Source: Chitinispirillales bacterium (GTDB taxonomy: Bacteria > Fibrobacterota > Chitinivibrionia > Chitinivibrionales > Chitinispirillaceae). Taken from it: a stretch of 5,845 nt of DNA. Below are positions 1 to 5,840 of the stretch, piece by piece; within the stretch, counting starts at the first letter, position 1; every line of letters begins with the position of its first letter. Position numbers and translations under genes: made by a program. The stretch is from NCBI GenBank assembly GCA_031254445.1, contig JAIRUL010000062.1, positions 1 through 5,845 of the forward strand. Direction: 5' to 3'. The notes under the pieces are model-generated. The model was not told where the DNA came from and did not search any database. It saw only the letters and a list, made by a program, of their open reading frames with translations.

Positions 1-14
1 TTGACTTTGACTTT

Positions 15-38
15 GTGTGGCGGCTTTAGCCGCCACAC
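15..38. repeat. Perfect 10-bp stem-loop in the upstream intergenic region
   Basis: Arms GTGTGGCGGC (15-24) and GCCGCCACAC (29-38) are exact reverse complements around a TTTA loop. No T-run follows on either strand, so it does not look like a standard intrinsic terminator. It sits directly after two overlapping TTGACTTT words (1-8 and 7-14) and just before the A/T-rich direct repeats, so it appears to be part of a composite intergenic repeat cluster that continues past the window edge. It could still stabilise the 3' end of an unseen upstream transcript. Confidence 0.7.
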
Positions 39-43
39 GTTAT

Positions 44-58
44 GAAGCCGTAGGCTTC
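44..58. repeat. Small stem-loop overlapping the first A/T-rich repeat
   Basis: GAAGCC (44-49) and GGCTTC (53-58) pair perfectly across a GTA loop. The 3' arm belongs to the first copy of the 41-nt direct repeat. The second copy keeps TAGGCTTCGTCTG but lacks the left arm, so only the first copy can form this hairpin. Confidence 0.5.
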
Positions 59-134
59 GTCTGAAAAAAGAATTTAAAAGATTTTGACTTTTATAGGCTT
101 CGTCTGAAAAAGATTTTAAAAAGAATTTGACTTT
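51..134 (+). repeat. Two 41-nt imperfect direct repeats, 43 nt apart
   Basis: Copy 1 (51-91) and copy 2 (94-134) both begin with TAGGCTTCGTCTGAAAAA and both end with TTTGACTTT. Their middles are A/T-rich blocks that differ only in the order of short A and T runs. TTGACTTT also occurs at 1-8 and 7-14, which suggests a longer array extending upstream. The last 16 nt of copy 2 (119-134) recur inverted behind the large downstream gene. The second copy ends where the putative cyclase promoter begins. Confidence 0.75.
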
Positions 135-165
135 CGGCACAATATATTTTCCTAATTTAGGTAAA
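127..165 (+). promoter_or_regulatory. Candidate promoter with overlapping palindromic operator-like site
   Basis: TTGACT at 127-132 is a good match to a sigma70-type -35 box, but it lies in the repeated TTGACTTT word and may be there by repetition alone. No -10 box stands at ideal spacing. TAATTT (153-158) is possible, with a long 20-nt spacer. The stronger signal is a dyad at 147-165: CCTAA (151-155) mirrors TTAGG (157-161) about a central T, and TTT (147-149) mirrors AAA (163-165). A repressor or activator bound there would cover the start region of the cyclase transcript. Confidence 0.35.
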
Positions 166-177
166 AATATGCACTTC

Positions 178-182
178 GGAGG
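178..182 (+). promoter_or_regulatory. Shine-Dalgarno site for the cyclase
   Basis: GGAGG lies 6 nt before a GTG codon at 189. This strong, well-spaced site is the reason for choosing the GTG start. Confidence 0.8.
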
Positions 183-188
183 TATCGG

Positions 189-1802
189 GTGAAAGATTTT
201 GACCGCACTCGGAAGCTTGTGAAGGCCATCGGGTCTTGGCTGGTGCTGGGCATATTTTTTGTCTCGTCGCTTTCCTTGCTGATTGTCTCGCTCCTTGTGA
301 ACAGCCAAACGGAGCGTTACGGGGTAATGATCACCGAGCTAACCCAGAACCACCTAACCTCCACGGCCCGGGCGCTCTCGGCTTTTGTCAGCGTGGAAGA
401 GCTTGACCGTTATCATGCAATCGAAGATACATACACGCCGGAGTATTTGGAAATAAAGCGGCGGCTTGTCAAATTCGCGGAGGATTACAATGTCAAGTAT
501 GCGTTCTACTGGCGCGATTTCGGCGACGGCCGGCTTCAATACATCGTCGACAACGACTTTGACCCGGAGACCAAGGTTGACCCGTCGAGCTTTTTAGAAA
601 TCGCGGAGGTGGTTGAGCGCCACGCCTTAGCCGGAATTACCGGCGCGACGGATTTGGGCACCTATACCCCTATTTGGAAAGGCCTTATCACCGGATACGC
701 CCCGGTATATGACGATAATGGCAACATATACGGCGTCGCCGCCGTGGATGCCAGCGATAGCTTTATCATTGCTAAAAACAAGGAAGCGCGGAACATGACG
801 GTTCTCCTGCTCGTCACCATTCCGCTTTCGGTAATCTTTGGAATCCTGAATGTGATGCTCTACCGCAAAAAGGCCAAACAGATTGAAGACGCCCACACCA
901 AGCTCCAGTACTTCAACAACAATATGCGGCGCGCATTTTCCACTTATCTGTCGGAAGAGGTGGTTGAGGAGATTGTTACCGACCCCACCCGCCTTAGGCT
1001 CGGCGGGGAAAAAAAGTATATGACCGCCCTATTCACCGACATCAAGGGCTTTACCCGCATCGCCGAAGCGTTGAGCCCGGAAAAACTGGTAGAGCTGCTC
1101 AACTATTATCTTTCCACAATGAGCGATGTTATTTTGGATAGGAGGGGCACGATTGATAAATACGAAGGCGACGCCATTATCGCATTTTTCGGCGCGCCGA
1201 TTACTCTTTCCGATCATGCCCTGCAGGCCAGCCTGACCGCAATTTTGATGAAGCGCCTCGAGGGCGAAATAAACATGTATGTCGCGGAAAACAGCCTAAG
1301 CCCTTTCCCGCTCCATACCCGCATAGGCATCAATTCGGGCGACATGGTTGTAGGAAATATGGGAACCCATAGGAAAATGAATTACACGATTGTCAGCAAC
1401 GCGGTAAACTTGGCGGCGCGGCTGGAGGGGGTGAATAAACAATACGGAACCATGATTATAGCGTCGGAGGATACGGTTAAGGAAACGCAGGGGCGGCTTC
1501 TTACTAGGCGCCTTGACCGGATAAGGGTTGTCGGGATAAACGAGCCGGTGCGCATCTATGAAATTCTCGAAACGAAGGACGACGCCTCGACCGCAATGCA
1601 AGAGATGGTAAGCCTTTTTAACAAGGCTCACGGCCTTTTTGAAGACCGCAACTGGAAAGACGCCTTGGATATGTTCAATAAGGGCCTCGAATTATTTCCC
1701 GACGACAAACCCTCGCTGCTCTTTAGGGATCGCTGCCAAACGTTCATCCAATCCCCGCCCGCGGGGGATTGGGACGGGGTGTTTAAGTTTGAAGAGAAAT
1801 AG
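189..1802 (+). CDS. Membrane-bound class III adenylate cyclase with extracytoplasmic Cache-like sensor
   Basis: This 537-residue enzyme should convert ATP to cAMP in the cytoplasm in response to an extracytoplasmic signal. Seen: a membrane segment (about 13-37), an external domain (38-201) ending in a Cache-like YGVAAVDAS, a second membrane segment (203-225), a short helical linker without a recognisable HAMP domain, and the cyclase domain (about 274-460). Catalytic positions expected from the family are all present: metal-binding D284 (FTDIKGFT) and D328 (KYEGD), adenine-selecting K324 and T400, and transition-state N407 and R411 (VNLAAR). Lys plus Thr points to the class IIIb adenylate type rather than guanylate. 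The tail (about 470-520) looks like a TPR-type helical pair, followed by a DWDGVF motif that I recall from related cyclases. It starts at GTG behind GGAGG. The large surface-protein gene follows 37 nt later. The sensor ligand is unknown. Confidence 0.93.
   Translation: MKDFDRTRKLVKAIGSWLVLGIFFVSSLSLLIVSLLVNSQTERYGVMITELTQNHLTSTARALSAFVSVEELDRYHAIEDTYTPEYLEIKRRLVKFAEDYNVKYAFYWRDFGDGRLQYIVDNDFDPETKVDPSSFLEIAEVVERHALAGITGATDLGTYTPIWKGLITGYAPVYDDNGNIYGVAAVDASDSFIIAKNKEARNMTVLLLVTIPLSVIFGILNVMLYRKKAKQIEDAHTKLQYFNNNMRRAFSTYLSEEVVEEIVTDPTRLRLGGEKKYMTALFTDIKGFTRIAEALSPEKLVELLNYYLSTMSDVILDRRGTIDKYEGDAIIAFFGAPITLSDHALQASLTAILMKRLEGEINMYVAENSLSPFPLHTRIGINSGDMVVGNMGTHRKMNYTIVSNAVNLAARLEGVNKQYGTMIIASEDTVKETQGRLLTRRLDRIRVVGINEPVRIYEILETKDDASTAMQEMVSLFNKAHGLFEDRNWKDALDMFNKGLELFPDDKPSLLFRDRCQTFIQSPPAGDWDGVFKFEEK
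1748..1772 (+). other. Strong stem-loop inside the 3' end of the cyclase gene
   Basis: CCAATCCCC (1748-1756) and GGGGATTGG (1764-1772) pair perfectly around the 7-nt loop GCCCGCG. The hairpin ends 27 nt before the cyclase stop codon. It falls in codons for a conserved PPAGDWDG stretch, so protein constraint alone could explain it. If it forms in mRNA, it could influence transcript decay or the relative expression of the next gene. Confidence 0.45.
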
Positions 1803-1839
1803 CGGGTTGGCGCTATAGGTGGATTAATAATAGGCATCG

Positions 1840-4800
1840 ATGCAAAATTCATCAAAAATTACCGCGTCAACAAACATCAATCCGCCGCATAGGCGTCTGC
1901 GCATCGCCCGCGCGTTGCTGATTTTATCCGCGCTCTTCTCCGCGTCCGCCGCCGACGGCGACGCCGACACCATACCCGCAGTTTTCTTTTCACACGAAAA
2001 GCGCTCCTTCAAATCCATAGACTCCCTCGCCGCCGCGCTCTTTGGCGATTCGGGCAAGCCCCAGTTGACAATGCCTCCGGGGATGATATCTAATGCTAAC
2101 GCTAGCGACGGCGGCAATCTCACCGTTACCGGCTACAAATCTTTCGGCGTCTCAATCGGCGAGCTTGGGGAGGTTAATTTGGAGCAGGGGCTTGAGGCGG
2201 AGATAAGCGGGGAGATACGCCCCGGGACGGCGCTGCGCGCTAAACTCAGCGACCAAGGCTCGTCGCTCGACGGGTCTACGCGAGAGATTAGCGAGTTCGA
2301 CATGATGTTTATCGAATTGACAAACAAGAACTTCACCGTGACAGCCGGGGACCAGTTCGCGCTGTGGCCTAAAGACGGGATACTCTCCGCGCAGAAGAAG
2401 ATTGTGGGGATATCGGCGGAGGTACGCCCTAAGGGGCGGCTCTCCGTAAGCGCCTTCGGGTCGTTTTCCGGCGGAAACCACACTGTGCAGACCGTGCGCG
2501 GGCGCGACGGGGCGCAGGGGCCGTACTACCTGACGGGGGACGGCTCGGCGAATATCGTCACGCCTATCGAGGGGACGGTGCGGGCGCGCCTAAACGGCAA
2601 GGATTTGAGCGAGGGGGCTAGCGAGGACTTTACCGTCGACTACGACATCGGGGCGGTAACGTTTAATCCGCGAGTTCTTGTCTGTCAAGACGATTTTATC
2701 AGAATCGAGTACGAGTACAAATCGTTCGACTACCGCAGGACGTTTGCCGGCGGCGGCGCGGCGTTTCACGCGAAGGACAGCGCGTTCTCTATAAGCGGGG
2801 CGGTGTGGAGCGAGAGCGACGACAAAAATCATCCCGTGGAAATGCAGCTAAGCAGCCGCGAAGTGGAGATGCTCAAAAACAGCGGGGGCGACCCGGCGGC
2901 CTGCGTCTCGTCCACCGCCCGCCCCGTCCACCCATTAGACGTCGCGAAGATGAGCGTCTACTACCCGCTGTATAAGAAGGCGTATGACGGCGCGGCGCAA
3001 GACACAATCCTTGTCTACGCCCCGTACGACCCGCTGAAGCCCGAAGACACGCACGGCTTCCACACCGCGAGGTTCACGCGGATACAGGCAGGGGCGGCGG
3101 GCGCGGACTACGTTATTGATACGGCGGTTGGGCGCGGCCAATTCGTTTATAGATACGCCGGAGCCGGGCTTGGCGACCACACGGCGCTCGCCCCCTTGCC
3201 TGCGCCTATGAGGGAGAGCGCGGGGGAGATAATCGCGCGTTTGAAATTGCCGTATGTCAACGCATCGCTCAATCTCGTCGGAAAAGAGGTTGATAGAAAC
3301 CTGTTTTCTGAGATGGGTGACGGCAGCAATCTATCATCGGCGGCAATGTTTACGCTAAGCGCCGGCGAGCGGCGCGTGGACAAACGGGCGCTTTGGGCCG
3401 ATTTTGATTACCGGTACCGCTCGCGTGCCTTTAGCAACGAGGTTTTTTCCGTTGACGAGCGGAAAGAGGGGTGGGATGTGGACGGCATTAGCGGCGGGGC
3501 GGACGGCGCGGATATCGTTGACAAATCGGAGGGGCGTCAATTCCAAAGCTGGGAATCAACGGTGGGCGGCGCGGTAATGAAGGGCGCGGCGCTTAACGTG
3601 GGGGCTGGGCAATCGTTCGTCGATTCGCTCGCCGAAACCGAAAAGGCGAGTGTTGACGCGGAGGCGCACTTCGTGCCTGATAAGCTAAAGTTGGACATCG
3701 GCGCGGCGCTCTTTAAGCACCGCCTTTCGGATATCGACTTCAGCCATAGGCGGCACGGCAAACTCTTCGCTAGGCCATCGCCAAAGTGGGAGGCTGCGCT
3801 CGAATATAAGGACGAGTGGCGCAAAGACACGTCTGGGCGCGGCGGCGGGCATTTTTCGGGAACGCTGGAAGCCGCGTACCTGCCCGCGAAGCTGCTGCAA
3901 TCGTTCAACTTCACGCAATACGCGCGCGGCGACGGGCTCTTGGAATCAGCCGATACGGGCTACGCCGTTACGTGGAGCCAGTCCGCCGCGGCCGCTCCGC
4001 TTGACCGGTGGAAACTAACAGGCGACAGCAGGTGGCGGCACACAAAAATTAACGGGCAAGGCAGCGCGTCCACGTTTTTGATGTCGGCGGCAAGCGAGGT
4101 CGAATCGACGAAAAAGAGCGGGCTCTCGTCGCGCCAAGAGTACCGCGTCAACCAAGAGCTTGCTTCCCGCTTTGAGCAAAAGATGTTTTATATAGGAAAG
4201 GGCCTCGGCACGCACGCGTATGACTCGGCGGCCGGGGAGTTTCGGCCAAGCGTAAACGGGGATTACATCGTCCAAGAGGTAGAAATTTACGACAATACCT
4301 CGCTTATGCCGGTGCGCAAAACCGTACTGAGCGGCGATTGGCACTTCCGCCCGATAAAAAAAATCAGCGGAATCCTCGGCGACCTGTCGTGGAGCGGGGT
4401 GCTGTCGCTAGAAGAACACGTTGATTCCAGAAACGGCAGCGCCGCCTCATATATCCCCGGGCTGATGTCGATATTTTCGGGCGATAACGGCGGGGCGCCG
4501 TCATCCATATCAACCATGCCGATCGCATCAACTATATCAACATCCCAAATAGTGACAACAGCGGCGACCGCGTCAACGGTATTAACAGAATCATCTTTGT
4601 CAACCGAACCACCAGCAATAGTACCGCCGTACCCGAACTATTCAGATCTATCATATAGGCAAGATATAGATTACAACGTCCAAGGCAGCCCATACAAATC
4701 GAGGCTGTACCTCCTGCCGAGCCTGCGGATTGTTCGCGGGTATAGGGAACCGGCTTTCGACATGGGGTTACTAGTAGAGCGAAAAAAGAACCGGTTGCTG

Positions 4801-5313
4801 TTGAGCGTAGAGCCGCGCTACCTCTCCGTAAGCCGCGAAAACCTCCCAAGTTCGCGCAGCGGCCAGCAAGGCGAATTTGGCTTATCCGACGCCAGCGCCG
4901 AACTAATCCAAAGCGTCGGCCAAGGCGGCAGATTTGAATTTTACATCCGCGAGAGGGGCGGGCGGATTTTCGATAGCGGCAAAAACCGCGCCGCCGCGCC
5001 GTCAATCCCGCTTGACAGCGGCGTATACATGCAGATAAGGCCAGGCATACTGCACCGCCCGGCCAAAGGCGGCGCCGCGGAACTATCCTACACCTTCTCC
5101 TACGTCCCCTACGCCGGCGAAATGGACTACAGGATGGCCGGCGGGCAATCGCGCGGCACGAGCCATATCGTCGCATTTGTGAGCGACGTAGACGCGGGCA
5201 AACACTTCAGCCTATCGGGGATGTACCGCGGGGAGCTAACGCGCAAACCCGAAGAAAAGATGTTTGCGCCGATGACGCACGTGTTTTCGCTTCAGGTCAA
5301 GGCGTTTTTGTAA
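1840..5313 (+). CDS. Very large secreted outer-membrane beta-barrel-like protein, function unknown
   Basis: The product has 1157 residues. A signal peptide is visible: basic HRRLRIAR (17-24), hydrophobic ALLILSALF, and a likely cut after ASA (35-37). The basic segment is unusually far from the start. Residues about 92-305 form a conserved-looking module: GYKSFGVSIGE, then EISGEIRPGTALRAKLSDQG, then QGPYYLTGDGS, then a VDYDIGAVTFNPRVLV stretch ending in IEYEYKSFDYRR. I recall this arrangement from large uncharacterised surface proteins of Fibrobacterota, Gemmatimonadota and relatives. The rest (about 306-1157) is rich in alternating polar/hydrophobic strands with many Tyr, Trp and Arg, and ends HVFSLQVKAFL, as expected for an outer-membrane barrel. 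A Ser/Thr linker interrupts it at 887-925. Only two cysteines remain after signal removal (282 and 355). ATG 1840 is the first start after an in-frame TAG at 1831. Its ribosome site is poor: AGGTGGA at 1817-1823 is 16 nt away, so translation may be coupled to the cyclase. The biological role is unknown. Confidence 0.88.
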   Translation: MQNSSKITASTNINPPHRRLRIARALLILSALFSASAADGDADTIPAVFFSHEKRSFKSIDSLAAALFGDSGKPQLTMPPGMISNANASDGGNLTVTGYKSFGVSIGELGEVNLEQGLEAEISGEIRPGTALRAKLSDQGSSLDGSTREISEFDMMFIELTNKNFTVTAGDQFALWPKDGILSAQKKIVGISAEVRPKGRLSVSAFGSFSGGNHTVQTVRGRDGAQGPYYLTGDGSANIVTPIEGTVRARLNGKDLSEGASEDFTVDYDIGAVTFNPRVLVCQDDFIRIEYEYKSFDYRRTFAGGGAAFHAKDSAFSISGAVWSESDDKNHPVEMQLSSREVEMLKNSGGDPAACVSSTARPVHPLDVAKMSVYYPLYKKAYDGAAQDTILVYAPYDPLKPEDTHGFHTARFTRIQAGAAGADYVIDTAVGRGQFVYRYAGAGLGDHTALAPLPAPMRESAGEIIARLKLPYVNASLNLVGKEVDRNLFSEMGDGSNLSSAAMFTLSAGERRVDKRALWADFDYRYRSRAFSNEVFSVDERKEGWDVDGISGGADGADIVDKSEGRQFQSWESTVGGAVMKGAALNVGAGQSFVDSLAETEKASVDAEAHFVPDKLKLDIGAALFKHRLSDIDFSHRRHGKLFARPSPKWEAALEYKDEWRKDTSGRGGGHFSGTLEAAYLPAKLLQSFNFTQYARGDGLLESADTGYAVTWSQSAAAAPLDRWKLTGDSRWRHTKINGQGSASTFLMSAASEVESTKKSGLSSRQEYRVNQELASRFEQKMFYIGKGLGTHAYDSAAGEFRPSVNGDYIVQEVEIYDNTSLMPVRKTVLSGDWHFRPIKKISGILGDLSWSGVLSLEEHVDSRNGSAASYIPGLMSIFSGDNGGAPSSISTMPIASTISTSQIVTTAATASTVLTESSLSTEPPAIVPPYPNYSDLSYRQDIDYNVQGSPYKSRLYLLPSLRIVRGYREPAFDMGLLVERKKNRLLLSVEPRYLSVSRENLPSSRSGQQGEFGLSDASAELIQSVGQGGRFEFYIRERGGRIFDSGKNRAAAPSIPLDSGVYMQIRPGILHRPAKGGAAELSYTFSYVPYAGEMDYRMAGGQSRGTSHIVAFVSDVDAGKHFSLSGMYRGELTRKPEEKMFAPMTHVFSLQVKAFL
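4498..4614 (+). repeat. Decayed 9-bp coding tandem repeat (x-Ser-Thr linker)
   Basis: Thirteen consecutive 9-nt units encode PSS, IST, MPI, AST, IST, SQI, VTT, AAT, AST, VLT, ESS, LST and EPP (residues 887-925). TCAAC occurs at 4510, 4528, 4537, 4573 and 4600; every gap is a multiple of 9 (18, 9, 36, 27). Here TCA and ACA codons dominate, unlike the G/C-rich surrounding gene. The product would be a flexible Ser/Thr-rich segment, either a surface loop or a linker between two parts of the barrel. Confidence 0.7.
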
Positions 5314-5321
5314 GCGCTTTT

Positions 5322-5357
5322 AAAGTCAAATTCTTTTAAATTCTTTAAATCTTTTAA
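5322..5357 (-). repeat. Inverted copy of the upstream A/T-rich motif
   Basis: AAAGTCAAATTCTTTT (5322-5337) is the exact reverse complement of 119-134. The following run to 5357 continues the same TTTAAATTC/TTTAAATC texture, resembling the rest of the upstream copies. It begins 9 nt after the stop codon of the large gene. The two-gene unit is thus bracketed by the motif in opposite orientations. I see no terminator hairpin in it. Confidence 0.6.
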
Positions 5358-5398
5358 CCTAAAATCCGCAGTAGGTATTTATGGATGGATTGTTTTTT

Positions 5399-5420
5399 GC
5401 ATTACGATAATGCCATCGTA
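5399..5420. other. Two overlapping, mutually exclusive small hairpins
   Basis: GCATTA (5399-5404) pairs with TAATGC (5408-5413) over a CGA loop. Alternatively TACGAT (5403-5408) pairs with ATCGTA (5415-5420) over a 6-nt loop. Both stems are perfect but only 6 bp. A T-run (5393-5398) precedes rather than follows them, so they are not a + strand intrinsic terminator. They lie immediately before the REP-like element. Confidence 0.4.
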
Positions 5421-5443
5421 GGGGCGGACCTAAGTGTCCGCCC
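5418..5443 (+). repeat. REP-like element: GTAG followed by an 8-bp stem-loop
   Basis: GTAG (5418-5421) is followed directly by GGGCGGAC (5422-5429), a CTAAGT loop, and GTCCGCCC (5436-5443), a perfect stem. A GTAG or GGAG tetranucleotide 5' of a palindrome is the known hallmark of REP sequences handled by RAYT transposases, and the remains of a RAYT gene lie about 90 nt downstream. The pairing of the two supports the call. It may also act as a weak transcription stop or mRNA 3' stabiliser for the large gene. Confidence 0.6.
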
Positions 5444-5483
5444 TTCTCCCGCATAGGTTTCTAGGCGATGTTATAGGATGGGC

Positions 5484-5510
5484 GTTTTTGACGTTTTTGG
5501 AGTTTTTGTA
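5484..5510 (+). repeat. Three-unit 9-bp non-coding tandem repeat
   Basis: GTTTTTG occurs at 5484-5490, 5493-5499 and 5502-5508, exactly 9 nt apart, with variable dinucleotides AC, GA and TA between. The first unit with its left flank, GGCGTTTTTG (5481-5490), is identical to the last ten coding bases of the large gene (5301-5310). No function is apparent. Confidence 0.55.
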
Positions 5511-5534
5511 TTACGATGAGCCCCGGACGATATT

Positions 5535-5840
5535 TTGGAAAGGAAATGTTTGCTTATCATGAACATGGACAAATATCCCACCACCCCCCATCCGCTTTGC
5601 CCCCCCATCGGTCACCGGCGCAGCGTACGCATAGAAAGGTACGGCTATTCGCAGGCGGGGTTTTATGACGAATATATCCGAGGGGTAAAAACATTGGGAT
5701 GGAAGAGATTTAACCAAAAATTGTGGCAGCGCAGTTACCACGAACATGTTATCCGCAGTGAACAGTCGTACCAACAAATTGCTAACTATATCGTCAACAA
5801 TCCCATAAATTGGAAAATCGATGATTTTTATACAGAATAA
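5535..5840 (+). pseudogene. Internally deleted REP-associated tyrosine transposase (RAYT) remnant
   Basis: The frame is open for 101 codons from TTG 5535; ATG 5559, giving MNMDKYP, is a plausible alternative start. Neither has an ideal ribosome site (GGAAAGGA at 5537-5544 is 14 nt before the ATG). Residues 27-44 (GHRRSVRIERYGYSQAGF) match the N-terminal strand of Y1/RAYT transposases. From about residue 57 the protein matches the family C-terminus: KLWQRSYHEHVIR, then YIVNNPINW. Known RAYTs are usually about 150-250 residues, with an HxH (HUH) metal site and a catalytic tyrosine in the middle. Here FYD runs straight into EYIRGVKTLGW, so the HUH motif is absent and probably the tyrosine too. 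It cannot be an active nuclease. The join keeps the frame, so a short DNA-binding product cannot be excluded. C runs of 6 and 7 (5584-5589, 5600-5606) lie in the N-terminal part. Confidence 0.75.

Noticed and set aside
15..38. Intrinsic terminator of an upstream gene
   Set aside because: The stem is strong, but no T-run follows it on either strand.
51..134. CRISPR array
   Set aside because: Only two adjacent, imperfect A/T-rich copies without distinct spacers, and no cas genes in the window.
169..192. ATG at 169 as an earlier start before the cyclase
   Set aside because: It is out of frame with the cyclase and reaches a TGA after seven codons. GTG 189 has GGAGG at ideal spacing.
3537..3914. 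Minus-strand open frame of 125 codons inside the large gene
   Set aside because: No ribosome site, no recognisable motif, and fully inside a coding region with clear barrel-like protein features on the other strand.
3816..4004. Short + strand open frame in another phase inside the large gene
   Set aside because: Arg/Ala-rich out-of-frame translation of G/C-rich codons, with no independent support.
4532..5176. Long minus-strand open frame (214 codons) opposite the 3' part of the large gene
   Set aside because: Its product is extremely Arg-rich and low-complexity with no domain signal. It is the mirror of G/C-rich codons in a well-supported + strand gene.
5314..5357. Intrinsic terminator directly after the large gene
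   Set aside because: AAGCGCTT is palindromic but has no loop, and the following T-rich tract lacks a proper stem. It fits better as part of the inverted A/T-rich repeat.
5511..5777. Minus-strand open frame opposite the RAYT remnant
   Set aside because: No family motif. The + strand reading has clear RAYT N- and C-terminal motifs.
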